DNA from: an archaeon
Lineage (GTDB): Archaea > Iainarchaeota > Iainarchaeia > Iainarchaeales > DTGL01
DNA: 64,000 bases
Reading direction: 5' to 3'
Assembly (NCBI GenBank): GCA_029258755.1
Contig: JAPDKC010000010.1
Coordinates: 1-64,000 of the forward strand
The notes below the pieces were generated by a model. The model did no database searches. It was given only the letters and a program-made list of their open reading frames with translations, and was not told the origin of the DNA. The translations under genes were made by a program, and so were the position numbers. Of the stretch, positions 37,688 through 48,408 are shown in pieces. Within the stretch, counting starts at the first letter, position 1, and each line of letters opens with the position of its first letter.

Positions 37688-38852
37688 AAAAAGAGGTGCT
37701 AAAAAATTAAGTAAAGGAAAAATGATGCACAGTAAAACCCATGCAAAAAAAGAAGAGGAAGGGCCTAAAGAGATAGCAGCAAAAATAAGAGAACTCGCTA
37801 TGGAAATCGTTAAAGATATTTACGCTGGAAGAAACCCAAAGTTTAGAACAAAGCAGAGAGGCCGAAGCAATGTTCTGTTTGATATAGAGGAAGGAATAAT
37901 CCGACTTGGTGAAAAGAGCACCACAAGAACGTTTTTGAATATCGCTCATGCAAAAAGATTTCTCCAAACAATGCTTGTGATGAGCAAAACATATGAGTAT
38001 CTAACAAGCAATAAAACAGCATCTATTAGAGAAGTGTACTATGAGCTTAAACATACTATAGGAAATACCAAAGAAAATACATTTGATGATCAGAGAGAGA
38101 GCGATGCTTGCATTGTTGACTTGGAGCATAGCATAGATACAATTAGGGAAAAGCTAAATGTGCACGCCAATCCAAAAGGAGCTCTCTATGGGGACATAAC
38201 ACTTGTTGACAGACAGCATCATAACGATACCTTTAACTGCCTTAAGCTAGGCCGCGGTGGTTGGAGTATTATGAGCAGAATGGAACCCCATGAGATAGAG
38301 ATAAAGAAGGTAAACGCTAACTATGTGCTTGTGATAGAAACAAGCGCTATGTATGAAAGATTGATAGAAGAAGATTTTGCAAGAAAAAATAAAGCGATTC
38401 TTATTGGTACTGGTGGTCAAGCTGCAAGAGGAACAAGAAGGCTTATTCATCGCTTGCATTATGAGCATAAATTGCCTGTATATGTCTTTACCGATGGTGA
38501 CCCTTACGGATGGTATATCTATAGCGTTATTAAACAAGGTTCTATGGCATTAGCTGCTCATTCAGAACTGCTTGCATGCCCAGAAGCAAAATACATAGGC
38601 ATGACTTTAGAAGATGTCGAAGAATATGGACTGCAAAACGTAACCGAAAAGATGAAGCCTGGGGATATAAAAAGAGCTAAGGAACTTTTATCCTATGAAT
38701 GGTTCCAGAATAAACCATGGCAGAAGGAGCTAAAGAAAGCGATAAATCTAAAAATAAGGATAGAGCAACAGGCTCTAGCAAATAAGAGTTTGGAGTTTGT
38801 TGCAAAGGAATATTTGCCAAAGAAGATAAAGAATAAAGAATTCCTGCCATAA
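37680..38852 (+). CDS. top6A: DNA topoisomerase VI subunit A
   Basis: SIREVYYELKHTIG (catalytic Tyr), PVYVFTDGDPYGWYIYSVIKQGSMALA Toprim; overlaps top6B stop. Confidence 0.95.
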   Translation: MSKKRGAKKLSKGKMMHSKTHAKKEEEGPKEIAAKIRELAMEIVKDIYAGRNPKFRTKQRGRSNVLFDIEEGIIRLGEKSTTRTFLNIAHAKRFLQTMLVMSKTYEYLTSNKTASIREVYYELKHTIGNTKENTFDDQRESDACIVDLEHSIDTIREKLNVHANPKGALYGDITLVDRQHHNDTFNCLKLGRGGWSIMSRMEPHEIEIKKVNANYVLVIETSAMYERLIEEDFARKNKAILIGTGGQAARGTRRLIHRLHYEHKLPVYVFTDGDPYGWYIYSVIKQGSMALAAHSELLACPEAKYIGMTLEDVEEYGLQNVTEKMKPGDIKRAKELLSYEWFQNKPWQKELKKAINLKIRIEQQALANKSLEFVAKEYLPKKIKNKEFLP

Positions 38853-38880
38853 GGGAATAATAAAAAAATAAAAAAGAAGG

Positions 38881-40845
38881 CTAGCCCTTGTAGCCAACCG
38901 CTTCCTTTAGGTGCTCTATGCTCTCTGGATTCTGCAGTGTTGTTGTGTCACCAAGAGGCTCATTCTTTAGCAATGCCTTCAGCATTCTTCGCATTATTTT
39001 ACCTGATCTTGTTTTCGGAAGCTCTTTAACGAAGATTATTTCTTCAGGTTTAGCTGTTGGCCCTATGTGCTGCTTTACAAGCTCTATAAGCTCTTGCTTT
39101 AGCTGCTCACTTGGCTCAACATTCTTTAAAACAACGAATGCTACTGGCACTTCGCCTTTTATTGCATGTGGCTTAGGAACAACGGCACATTCACTTACTC
39201 TCTCATCAGAATCTATAGCATTTTCAACTTCTGCGCTTGAAAGCCTGTGACCTGCAACGTTCATGACGTCATCTACGCGCCCTGTAATTCTTATATACTT
39301 CCCCTCGATCCAACGAGCACCATCATTTGTGAAGTATATTTCTTTACCATACTCCTTCCAATACGTTTCGATGTATTTCTCTTCGTCTTTGTAAAGCCCT
39401 CTTAGCAAGCTTGGCGGAAATGGGCTTTTTATTACTAAGTAGCCACCTGTATCACCGCCTACCGGCTTGCCCTCAGAGTCAAGGATGTCTGCGGTAACAC
39501 CAGGAAATGGCCTGCCTGCTACTGTTGGAATAAAAGGCCCTATCCCGGGCAAAGAAGTGATCAATGTGCCGCCCGTCTCTGTCTGCCACCAGGTATCAAC
39601 TATTGGGCAGCGAGAGCCGCCTATGTGCTTGAAATACCACATCCAAGCATCCCTGTCTATAGGCTCACCAACAGTACCGAGTATGCGCAAGGAACTTAGA
39701 TCATGCTTTGCAGGCCATTGTTCACCCCATTGAGCAAACATTCTTATAGCAGTTGGGGCTGTATAAAACACTGTCACCTTATTCTCTTCTATAATCTGCC
39801 ACCATCTATCCTTTTCTGGCCAATCAGGGGCACCTTCATAGAAAAGCAAGGTTGCTCCGTTAGCAAGAGGGCCATAGCAATTATAAGTATGTCCTGTAAT
39901 CCAACCTATGTCCGCTGTACACCAGAATATATCATCCTCATGCAGATCAAATACCCAGCGTGAGCTCCAGTAGGCCATAACTATGTAGCCTCCTGTTGTA
40001 TGCACAACACCTTTTGGCTTACCAGTAGTGCCGCTGGTATAAAGAAGAAATAGCATATCCTCAGAATCCATAGATTCAGCTTCGCAACTGCTGCTAACGT
40101 TTTCCATAAGCTCATGCCACCAGAGATCGCGACCTTCTTTCATATCGACTTTAATACCTGCCCTCTTAACAACGATAACTTTTTCTATGGTGGTATTTTC
40201 CACAGCTTTATCTGCATTTTGTTTTAGGTTTATAATCTTACCTCTTCGGTAGTAACCATCAGCTGTAATCAGTATTTTTGCTTCACTATCCTCAATTCTA
40301 GTTCTTAGAGAATCCGCACTAAAGGCGGAGAATACAACACTATGCACGGCTCCTATTCGTGCGCAAGCAAGCATTGCTATCTGAACTTCCGGAATCATAG
40401 GAAGGTATATAGCAACGCGATCGCCTTTTTTTACCCCAAGATTCTTAAGAACGTTTGCAAACTTTTGGACTTCTCTGTAAAGGTCGTTATATGTGAGCAC
40501 GCGCTTTGGCTCATCTGTGGGCTCTGGAATCCATATTATCGCTGGCTTATCTCCTTTGCCGGCCTCAACATGCCTATCAACACAGTTATAGCAAACGTTT
40601 AGCTTAGCGCCAACAAACCATTTATAATAAGGCGGGTTCCACTCGTAAGCTTTATCCCATTTCTTAAACCATGTTATTCCTTCGCTTGCCAATTTTTCCC
40701 AAAAAGCAACAGGGTCTTTTGCCGCTTCTTCATATATTTTTGGATCATTCACCCAAGCATGCTTTTTAGCTTCCTCATTTGGCCAAAAATAGCCTTTCTC
40801 ATCTGGGCCAACAACCCATTTAGTTGCCAATACCATCCCCTCCAT
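38881..40845 (-). CDS. acs: AMP-forming acetyl-CoA synthetase
   Basis: [32 protein letters not shown]-terminal [14 protein letters not shown]. Confidence 0.95.
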   Translation of the reverse strand: MEGMVLATKWVVGPDEKGYFWPNEEAKKHAWVNDPKIYEEAAKDPVAFWEKLASEGITWFKKWDKAYEWNPPYYKWFVGAKLNVCYNCVDRHVEAGKGDKPAIIWIPEPTDEPKRVLTYNDLYREVQKFANVLKNLGVKKGDRVAIYLPMIPEVQIAMLACARIGAVHSVVFSAFSADSLRTRIEDSEAKILITADGYYRRGKIINLKQNADKAVENTTIEKVIVVKRAGIKVDMKEGRDLWWHELMENVSSSCEAESMDSEDMLFLLYTSGTTGKPKGVVHTTGGYIVMAYWSSRWVFDLHEDDIFWCTADIGWITGHTYNCYGPLANGATLLFYEGAPDWPEKDRWWQIIEENKVTVFYTAPTAIRMFAQWGEQWPAKHDLSSLRILGTVGEPIDRDAWMWYFKHIGGSRCPIVDTWWQTETGGTLITSLPGIGPFIPTVAGRPFPGVTADILDSEGKPVGGDTGGYLVIKSPFPPSLLRGLYKDEEKYIETYWKEYGKEIYFTNDGARWIEGKYIRITGRVDDVMNVAGHRLSSAEVENAIDSDERVSECAVVPKPHAIKGEVPVAFVVLKNVEPSEQLKQELIELVKQHIGPTAKPEEIIFVKELPKTRSGKIMRRMLKALLKNEPLGDTTTLQNPESIEHLKEAVGYKG

Positions 40846-40919
40846 AGATTTGATTTCTTCAAAATCAAAAAAGGATGTTAAATTGTAAGCCAGTAAGGTA
40901 TAAATAATTAATGGCAGTA

Positions 40920-42395
40920 TTACTTCTTCCTAACCCATCGTCTTCTTGAGATTGTATAAGTGATAATGTTCCCATGAAGTGTTTTACGTATTCTGCCGTG
41001 CATCTTCCTAAAAAGCTTATCTCTTTCAGCTATCCCTTTTTTACACTCTTGTAAAACTAAATCAAGCTTTTCTCGTGGTATTCCAAAGTATGGGCCTAAT
41101 GCACGCAAATAAGGGACTCTTGGATCTATTTCCCTATTTTTTGCATAAGACCTTCTGCGTCCGAAGTCTTTGTTTAAACCGCTTCCAATATCTTTAGGGG
41201 GTCTTTTTCTTGTCCAGCCACGATCAGCAGGGCCGCCATAATAACCATCTGTCCTTGCATCGGAATCTTTTGGAGAATACTTATCTCGCTCTCCGATTAT
41301 AGGCGAAGCTGTGCCAAAATGCCTCTCAATCAACAATGGCCAAGGATCCTTTGCTCTAAGCACAGGGCCGCCAGGAAGACCAAACAAAGCTAGATTCGAT
41401 CTAAGCTTTTCTCTCCCAATAACTTTTTCTGCTGCAATAAGTCCTCTTAAAGGTTCTCCAACAAGATCTCGAGCGTGAAGCATAAAAATAGTAGGTTCTT
41501 TTACGGAGAAAAAGTAAGCAAAAAGCCTTAACCATGCTTCACTTTCTTCTTTGAAGAGTTTATCATAAACATTTATCTCCTTTTTTCTTGCATCAACATA
41601 CATTCCCTGAGCTGCCGATCTTTCAGCAGTCATTATTTCAGGATGTTTTAGCGCAAAGTTTCTGATAACCTGTTGGAATTTTGGAGAATGGGTGAGAACG
41701 ATTTCTAATCTAACATCAGGAAATACTCGCTTTTGAAGTTTTCTTAGGACTTTTTCATATGTTCTTCCTATGCTCTCAACTGCTTTAGCAACCTTATTTG
41801 GATCTAAGCCCAAAACTTTAGCATTAGCCATCATTCCTCTAGAGTATTCATAAGTGGGAATTATTAGTTTCAATTTAGTGCCTGCAGCCCTTGCAATCTC
41901 GAAGTATCTAACAGCTTTCACTAGCATTTCTAAGGGGATTCCCAACTTTTTTGCTGGAACAGCAAGTTTCCATTTCCCCTTGCTTAAATCTGCCCCATTA
42001 AGCCTTTCCATGATTTTTTTACTAAATTTTTTTCCACCTTTTAGCAGTGGCTCCCTAAGTAATCCTTGCAGATCTATGTGAACTCTCATTTTTCTTCCAT
42101 TTCTATCTCTCACCACCTTCGTTGCTGTAACCATCCCCGTCTCAAGAAAGCAAAAGCCTCCAACTATTTCATGTGTTTTGTTAAGTCTATTAATTACTCT
42201 TTTTGCCTCTAAGGTGTGTATTATAGAAAACGCAGGCCCTCTAATGCCTGAAAACAATTCTTTTATATCGCTTACTGTGAGATCTCCTATTAACTCATTA
42301 ACCCCTGTTTTGCGCATTTGCTTTTTACTAGCAATAAATACATCTTTCCCAAAATGCTCAATCACATAATCTGTGCCAGGAATATACTCTTTCAA
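40920..42395 (-). CDS. Hypothetical protein, no recognised family (491 aa)
   Basis: Long ORF with TTG start after SD-like GGGGGAC; basic, Arg-rich C-terminus. Confidence 0.75.
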   Translation of the reverse strand: MKEYIPGTDYVIEHFGKDVFIASKKQMRKTGVNELIGDLTVSDIKELFSGIRGPAFSIIHTLEAKRVINRLNKTHEIVGGFCFLETGMVTATKVVRDRNGRKMRVHIDLQGLLREPLLKGGKKFSKKIMERLNGADLSKGKWKLAVPAKKLGIPLEMLVKAVRYFEIARAAGTKLKLIIPTYEYSRGMMANAKVLGLDPNKVAKAVESIGRTYEKVLRKLQKRVFPDVRLEIVLTHSPKFQQVIRNFALKHPEIMTAERSAAQGMYVDARKKEINVYDKLFKEESEAWLRLFAYFFSVKEPTIFMLHARDLVGEPLRGLIAAEKVIGREKLRSNLALFGLPGGPVLRAKDPWPLLIERHFGTASPIIGERDKYSPKDSDARTDGYYGGPADRGWTRKRPPKDIGSGLNKDFGRRRSYAKNREIDPRVPYLRALGPYFGIPREKLDLVLQECKKGIAERDKLFRKMHGRIRKTLHGNIITYTISRRRWVRKK

Positions 42396-42491
42396 CTTGT
42401 CCCCCGTTAAAGGTAAGATTTCCGAGATTTAAATATTTTACCCTCCTTTAAAAAGCATAACTTAAACTTTCTTTCTGCTTTTAGGTTTTTT

Positions 42492-43412
42492 ATGCTTGAG
42501 CCAAATGTTTTGCTTATAAAGCCCTCGAGCAGTGTTTTTTTGAAGAGCGAGAAGACGCGAGCGTATTTCAACAAAAAGCTGCGAGAAAATATAAAATGTG
42601 CTCTAAATCGCAACAATATAAAATTTGAGCGATTGGAGCAAGCAAGGATTAGGCTTTATCTCTATGCAAAAGAATTAGAAAAATGTGTTCCAATACTGCA
42701 AAAGATATTTGGCTTGCACTCAATTGCTTTAAGTCATAAGTTTCATTTTTCAGATTTGGATGAAATTGCAAAGCAAGCGGTTGATTTCTTCTTAGGCCGC
42801 TTTGATAAAGCCGACACATTTGCTGTTGAGTGTTCTCGTACAGGAATGCACTACTTTAGCTCACAGGAGGTTGAGCGCAAAGTTGGAGCAAGCATAGTTA
42901 GAGAATTTGGCTTAAAAGTAGATCTAAAAAATCCAAATAAGTTGCTAAAGATAGAGATACAGAACGATATTGCATATGTTTATTTAGATGAAGTGAAATG
43001 TTTTGGCGGCTTACCAACGGGGGTTGAAGGCAACGTAGCTCTATTTTTTTCTGGTGAGGATACGGAGCTAGCAAGCGCATGGCTTATGTTAAGAAAAGGC
43101 TGCAATGTTTTCCCTGTTGTGGAAGAGAAAACAAAAAAAGTTGATGAAGCAATAAAATTGCTTATTCCATGGAACTGCTACAGAAAGTTTGCATTAACAG
43201 AAATAAATGAGCTAGAAAAGCTTATTAAGGAGCGAGAAATACTCGCTCTTGTTAAGGCAGATACAGATGTTTCCAAAAAGGCATTTAAAAGCTATGCTGA
43301 GCTTGACTCAAGATATAAGCTAGCAGTACTCAGACCTCTGCTTTTCTATCCTGAAGATAAACTCAAAGAACTTATAAGAATTGTAAAGAGCGGTACCTCT
43401 GATTTTAATTAA
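42492..43412 (+). CDS. ThiI-like THUMP protein with degenerate PP-loop
   Basis: THUMP-like N-terminus (KKLRENIKCALNRNNIKFER...GLHSIALSHKF), LPTGVEGNVALFFSGEDTELASAWLMLRKGCNVFPV. Confidence 0.78.
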   Translation: MLEPNVLLIKPSSSVFLKSEKTRAYFNKKLRENIKCALNRNNIKFERLEQARIRLYLYAKELEKCVPILQKIFGLHSIALSHKFHFSDLDEIAKQAVDFFLGRFDKADTFAVECSRTGMHYFSSQEVERKVGASIVREFGLKVDLKNPNKLLKIEIQNDIAYVYLDEVKCFGGLPTGVEGNVALFFSGEDTELASAWLMLRKGCNVFPVVEEKTKKVDEAIKLLIPWNCYRKFALTEINELEKLIKEREILALVKADTDVSKKAFKSYAELDSRYKLAVLRPLLFYPEDKLKELIRIVKSGTSDFN

Positions 43413-43432
43413 TTTCCTACTGTAAGATTTTT

Positions 43433-44749
43433 ATGCGCATCGCACTAATGTCTGATTTCCACCTAGGTTTTGTACAGGCAGAACGCGAAAATGATGCCTT
43501 TGAAAATGCAAAAAAAGCTGTTGAGTTAGCGATCAAGGAAAATGTTGATCTTATACTTATAAGCGGAGATATATTTCATGAAGAGGTGCCTGATGCTAGT
43601 GCCCTTCTACAAGCAATAGAAATATTTTCATTAGCAAAGAATGCTAAAAGCGAAAAAACTAAGGTGGTAAAAGTAAAAAATGGTGAAAAAAGGGAGTTTC
43701 TGCTTGCAGGCATACCCATTATAGCAATACATGGTACGCATGAATTTAGAGGACGCGACTACATTAATTACCTACAACTTTTTGAAAGCGCTGGCTTTAT
43801 AGTATATCTTCATGCCGCAAAGGCAATCTATGAAAAACAAGGTGAAAAAATTGTCATACACGGCTTGGGCGGCGTACCTGAGAAAAAAGCTTGTGATGTG
43901 CTAAAACTGTGGAACCCTAAGCCGGAAAGCAACGCTTTCAACATACTGATGCTACATCAATCCCTAAAGGAGCTTCTTCCCTTCGAAGATGAGATGGTAG
44001 CTTCACTAAGCATTGCTGATTTGCCTGAAGGGTTTGATCTTATTGTTAATGGCCATCTCCATTGGCAGAACGTATTTAAAGAAAACAACAAATTTTTGGT
44101 TATCCCAGGCTCAACAGTAATAACCCAGATGAAAAGATTAGAGGCAAAGAAGGCCAAAGGGCTTTATATTATAGATACTAAAACGCTTGCTCTTAATTTC
44201 CTCGAGCTACCTGAGCAGAGGAAATTTTTCTATTACAAGTTAGAGTTCGAAAACGCAAGCTGTGAGGAAGTAGTGAAAAGAGTCTCTGAGTTGCTAAGCG
44301 AACTCTTATCAAAGGATTTTAACAAAAAACCGCTTGTAAAGATAAAGCTAACAGGGAGCTTGGCGAAAGGTTATAGCCAAGAAAATCTTGAGCTAGAAAC
44401 TCTTTTAGAGAAGTTTAAAGAGAAGGCAATAGTTTCTATAGATGCTGATTTCGTTCATGAACAGTTTGAGAAAAAGTTTGCGATGCTCAGCGATATGCAA
44501 AAGGAAAAGAAATCACTAATAGAACTCGGCTTTGAACTTTTAGAGAAGAATCTAGCAGAAACCAATTTTAATAACGCTTTTGACATCAGGCGCATCTTTA
44601 GGCTTTTAGAGAACGGAGATGTAGAAAGAGCGAGAGAGCTTCTTATGGAAAGGAAGCAAGTAAACAAAAAAGAAGAACCCATCAAAGAAAACGCTGAAGA
44701 GAAATGCGCTTCTACAGGCAAAAAGGTCAAGCTTAGCGATTTTGTTTGA
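43433..44749 (+). CDS. mre11: Mre11-like DNA repair nuclease
   Basis: ALMSDFHLGF, LILISGDIFHE, IAIHGTHEFRGRDY, LMLHQ, LIVNGHLHWQN. Confidence 0.85.
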   Translation: MRIALMSDFHLGFVQAERENDAFENAKKAVELAIKENVDLILISGDIFHEEVPDASALLQAIEIFSLAKNAKSEKTKVVKVKNGEKREFLLAGIPIIAIHGTHEFRGRDYINYLQLFESAGFIVYLHAAKAIYEKQGEKIVIHGLGGVPEKKACDVLKLWNPKPESNAFNILMLHQSLKELLPFEDEMVASLSIADLPEGFDLIVNGHLHWQNVFKENNKFLVIPGSTVITQMKRLEAKKAKGLYIIDTKTLALNFLELPEQRKFFYYKLEFENASCEEVVKRVSELLSELLSKDFNKKPLVKIKLTGSLAKGYSQENLELETLLEKFKEKAIVSIDADFVHEQFEKKFAMLSDMQKEKKSLIELGFELLEKNLAETNFNNAFDIRRIFRLLENGDVERARELLMERKQVNKKEEPIKENAEEKCASTGKKVKLSDFV

Positions 44750-44799
44750 GTTTCAAAAAAATTATTAAAAAGAGTTTCAAGTAAAATAATATTAGGTTT

Positions 44800-44870
44800 G
44801 CGGGAGTGGCAGAGCGGCCATGCACCCGGCTGCAGACCGGGTTAGACGGGTTCGACTCCCGTCTCCCGCT
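44800..44870 (+). tRNA. tRNA-Cys(GCA)
   Basis: Acceptor GCGGGAG/CTCCCGC, CCCGG-CTGCAGA-CCGGG anticodon arm, ACGGGTTCGACTCCCGT T-arm; no intron. Confidence 0.93.
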
Positions 44871-44898
44871 TTAAATAGCTATTAGCTATAAAAAATAG

Positions 44899-45573
44899 TT
44901 ATTTTTCTTCCTTTTTATCCTCGGCTTTTTCTTCCTTCTTTTCCTCTTTAGCTTCTTCCTCTTTCTTCTCTTCCTTCGCTTCTTCCTTCTTCTCTTCTTC
45001 AACAACCTCTTCCTCTACAACACGCTTAGGCCTTGTACCTATAGAAGCGATATCCTGATGCACTCTAACGCTTACCTCACAAGGCAGCTTATCCTTTGCA
45101 CGCAATAGCGCTTGTTTTGCCAACTCAATATTTTCTTCCATAACAAGAACGCTCATTATAACCTGCCCTTTTCTAACGCGCACGGCTCTGCCTATTGGCT
45201 TGCCGAACGCGTGGCTCATACCTTGCGAAACTCTATCTGCGCCAGCACCTTGGGCTTGCTTATGCTCTCTCAAGATCTGGTGAGGGAAAACACGAATACG
45301 CATGAAATAGTTGTCTTTGCCTATCTTGTTTTGTAAGAATTTGTGAATACTTATTCTTGCCGCTTCTATCGCGTTATCCCTTATCTGTACACCTTCCTCA
45401 GCAATTAGATCTACTACATGCGTATAATCCTTAAGTGGATTTCCCATATTGAACTGTCTTATCCTGAGAGGCGGAACAGCCCCTACATAGTTCCTTTCGG
45501 GCACTTTGATAGCTATCCTTGTATAGGGCCTCTGCTTTAGGCTGGAGTAGCACCTACCAGGTCTTAACCCCAT
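44899..45573 (-). CDS. rpl10e: Ribosomal protein uL16 (L10e) with Glu/Lys-rich C-terminal tail
   Basis: MGLRPGRCYSSLKQRPYTRIAIKVPERNYVGAVPPLRIRQFNMG...HKQAQGAGADRVSQGMSHAFGKP. Confidence 0.92.
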   Translation of the reverse strand: MGLRPGRCYSSLKQRPYTRIAIKVPERNYVGAVPPLRIRQFNMGNPLKDYTHVVDLIAEEGVQIRDNAIEAARISIHKFLQNKIGKDNYFMRIRVFPHQILREHKQAQGAGADRVSQGMSHAFGKPIGRAVRVRKGQVIMSVLVMEENIELAKQALLRAKDKLPCEVSVRVHQDIASIGTRPKRVVEEEVVEEEKKEEAKEEKKEEEAKEEKKEEKAEDKKEEK

Positions 45574-45719
45574 GCAAAACACCTGCAAGAACTCGCTATT
45601 ATAGAATAACATCCTATGATTGTTTTTTAAATATTGCCTTTTTGTCTTAAAAGCTAATTTTGGCTATAACGACGTTAGATTAATAAATCAGGTTTCTCTT
45701 TTTCTTATAGGTGTTTCAA

Positions 45720-48407
45720 ATGCGATATGTTGTTTGGTTTCGGGAGGTAGGGGCTAAAGATATTGCTTTGGTAGGTGGCAAAGGAGCAAACTTAGGCGAG
45801 CTAGTTAATGCTAACTTCCCCGTGCCAGCTGGATTCATAGTTACATCAAGAGCTTATTTTGATTTTATAGAAAGCACAGGGCTTAAACAAAAGATTATTG
45901 GACTTATAGATCCTCTAGATGTTGACAACACCGCTGAATTGAAAAGAGTGACTGCTGAAGTAAGGAAGCTCATAAAAGAAACACCTATGAGCGAAACACT
46001 GAAGAACGAGATCACAACCGCTTATCGTAAGCTGGGCCAGCATAAGCTTGCTTGGTTAACATCAAGTGAGCAAGCGTATGTAGCTGTTCGTAGCTCTGCT
46101 ACCGCTGAAGATCTGCCAGAAGCAAGTTTTGCTGGACAGCAAGAGACATATCTTAATGTTTGCGGTACCGAGGCTGTTTTGCAGGCAGTAAAGAACTGCT
46201 GGGCTTCACTTTTCACAGCAAGGGCCGTTTTCTATCGCAAAAAGAAAGGATTTCCTACTGAAAAGGTTGGCATAGCCGTAATTGTACAAAAAATGGTTGA
46301 TTCTGAGATAAGCGGAGTGATGTTTACAGCAGATCCTACGGGAGATACAAGCAAGATAATAATAGAAGCCGCCTTTGGTTTGGGAGAAGCCATAGTTTCG
46401 GGCAGCATTACACCAGACACATACATAGTTGATAAAAAAACGCTTAAGATATTGGAAAAGAAGATAAGCTATCAGGAATGGATGCTTAAGAGAACTGCAG
46501 GCAAAACAAGGAAGATAATGCTGAGTGAAGCAAAAGGGTCTAAGCAAAAGATAAGCGATTCTACAATAATTGCTCTTGCCAAGCTTGGCAAACAGATAGA
46601 AGCTCACTATAAAGTGCCTCAAGATATAGAGTGGGCTATTGAAGGAAAAGAAATAAAGATTCTGCAAAGCAGGGCCATAACCACGCTATCTCTTAAGGAT
46701 AAGGTTGAGAAAGCAAGGGAGCGGAGAGAAAAGCTTGCGGAGCTTAAAGGAAAGGTGCTTGTCGATGGTTTGGCAGCAAGTCCTGGCATAGCTACAGGTA
46801 AGGTTGTTGTAGTGCCAAGCATAGAAGATATAGATAAGGTCAAAGAGGGCTCTATTCTTGTTACAAAGATGACAAACCCAGATTGGGTTCCTGTAATGAA
46901 AAAAAGCAAGGCAATAGTGACCGATGAAGGAGGCACAACCTGTCATGCAGCAATAGTAAGCAGAGAACTTGGCATTCCTTGTGTAGTAGGTACAGAAGAC
47001 GCGACAAAGAAGCTAAAAGATGGTATGCTTGTCACGGTAGATGGATATAATGGCTATGTGTATGAAGGTGCTTTGAAGATAGAGATGCCCGAAAAAAGTA
47101 CTGATAAGATAATAAAGTTACAGGAAGTTGATCTGCTCGAAGAAGCGATAAAGCTCGAGCTTGATGAAGCAGAAAAAGAACGGTTCAAAGTATTACAAAA
47201 AGAAGCTGTTTATGTAAGACCCAAACCAGGGCTCAGCGGCATCGCTGAGCAGATAAAGGAGGAAAAAAAGGCTTTAGAAGAGTGGAAAAAAGAGAAGGCG
47301 AAAATAAAGGAATTAAAGGAGCGTATTGAAGAGAAGAAACGTTTGCTTGCAAGGGGACTTGAGGAAAGGCATAAGATAAGAAAGTTTAAGGAAGAAGCCA
47401 GTAAGATTGTAAAGCTTTGGGGTAAAAAGCCGGCTTCAGAGCTAAGCGAAGAAGAGCTTGAAGAAGAGATAAAAATGCTTACGGAGCTTCTCAAAGAAAT
47501 TGCAGCAAAGGTCAAGGTAAATGTTGCATTACCTGAAGCGGCAAAAAGAGCTGCGGAAACGCAAGCAGACGGCGTCGGCTTACTGAGAGCGGAGCATATG
47601 ATAACCGCAACTGGCGTGCATCCAGCAGAATATATACGCAGAGGTGAAATAGACAAACTTGTGAAGGTTGTACATGATGGCATAGAAACGGTTCTTAAGG
47701 AATTTAAAGGAAAACCAGTATGGTATAGGACATTCGACGCACGCACTGATGAATATAGAAACTTGGAAGGCGGCCAATACGAGCCGCATGAAGAAAATCC
47801 CATGCTTGGCTGGCATGGTATAAGACGTGACTTAGATCAGCCGGAGCTCCTCAAAGCACAGTTTTTAGCTATAAAAAAGCTCTTGGATGAAGGATACGAA
47901 AATATCGGAGTTATGCTTCCTTTTGTGCATGATGCTTCTCAAGTTAGAGAAGCAAAGAAAATTGCCGAGGAAGTGGGGCTTAAAAGAGAGAAAGGAAAAT
48001 TCGAATTTGGGGTTATGATAGAGGTGCCAGCTGCTGCTTTAACAATAGAAGACATAATAAAAGAAGGCATTGATTTTATCTCATTTGGCACTAATGACCT
48101 TACCCAATTAACGCTAGGCGTTGACAGAAACAACGAACGTTTACAAAAGCATTTCAACGAGATGCATCCAGCTGTACTAAAACAGATAAAAATGGTTATT
48201 GATGCTTGCAAAAAAGCTAATGTGCAAACATCTATATGTGGCCAAGCTGCCAGCAATCCTGAAATGGTTAGGTTGCTTGTGCGCTACGGCATAGATTCTG
48301 TATCCGCAAACATAGATGCTGTTGATGAAATAAGGAAGGTTGTACTGAGCGAAGAAAAGAAGCTTTTGCTTGAGACGCTAAAAGAGCTTAAGGAAAAGAA
48401 GGAATAA
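45720..48407 (+). CDS. ppsA: Phosphoenolpyruvate synthase with coiled-coil linker
   Basis: GGKGANLGEL, VRSSATAEDLPEASFAGQQETYLN, GGTTCHAAIVSRELGIPCVVGT, DGVGLLRAEHM, FGTNDLTQLTLGVDR. Confidence 0.95.
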   Translation: MRYVVWFREVGAKDIALVGGKGANLGELVNANFPVPAGFIVTSRAYFDFIESTGLKQKIIGLIDPLDVDNTAELKRVTAEVRKLIKETPMSETLKNEITTAYRKLGQHKLAWLTSSEQAYVAVRSSATAEDLPEASFAGQQETYLNVCGTEAVLQAVKNCWASLFTARAVFYRKKKGFPTEKVGIAVIVQKMVDSEISGVMFTADPTGDTSKIIIEAAFGLGEAIVSGSITPDTYIVDKKTLKILEKKISYQEWMLKRTAGKTRKIMLSEAKGSKQKISDSTIIALAKLGKQIEAHYKVPQDIEWAIEGKEIKILQSRAITTLSLKDKVEKARERREKLAELKGKVLVDGLAASPGIATGKVVVVPSIEDIDKVKEGSILVTKMTNPDWVPVMKKSKAIVTDEGGTTCHAAIVSRELGIPCVVGTEDATKKLKDGMLVTVDGYNGYVYEGALKIEMPEKSTDKIIKLQEVDLLEEAIKLELDEAEKERFKVLQKEAVYVRPKPGLSGIAEQIKEEKKALEEWKKEKAKIKELKERIEEKKRLLARGLEERHKIRKFKEEASKIVKLWGKKPASELSEEELEEEIKMLTELLKEIAAKVKVNVALPEAAKRAAETQADGVGLLRAEHMITATGVHPAEYIRRGEIDKLVKVVHDGIETVLKEFKGKPVWYRTFDARTDEYRNLEGGQYEPHEENPMLGWHGIRRDLDQPELLKAQFLAIKKLLDEGYENIGVMLPFVHDASQVREAKKIAEEVGLKREKGKFEFGVMIEVPAAALTIEDIIKEGIDFISFGTNDLTQLTLGVDRNNERLQKHFNEMHPAVLKQIKMVIDACKKANVQTSICGQAASNPEMVRLLVRYGIDSVSANIDAVDEIRKVVLSEEKKLLLETLKELKEKKE

Positions 48408-48408
48408 A

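Noticed and set aside
43433-44749. Mre11 without adjacent Rad50 as an anomaly
   Set aside because: Rad50 may be elsewhere; separation alone is not informative in one window.
44899-45020. Repetitive CTTCTTCC tract resembling a simple repeat
   Set aside because: It is in-frame coding sequence for the uL16 Glu/Lys tail, not an independent repeat element.
47210-47803. 197-aa minus-strand ORF in ppsA
   Set aside because: Ser/Phe/Leu-rich shadow of the Glu/Lys-rich coiled-coil coding sequence.
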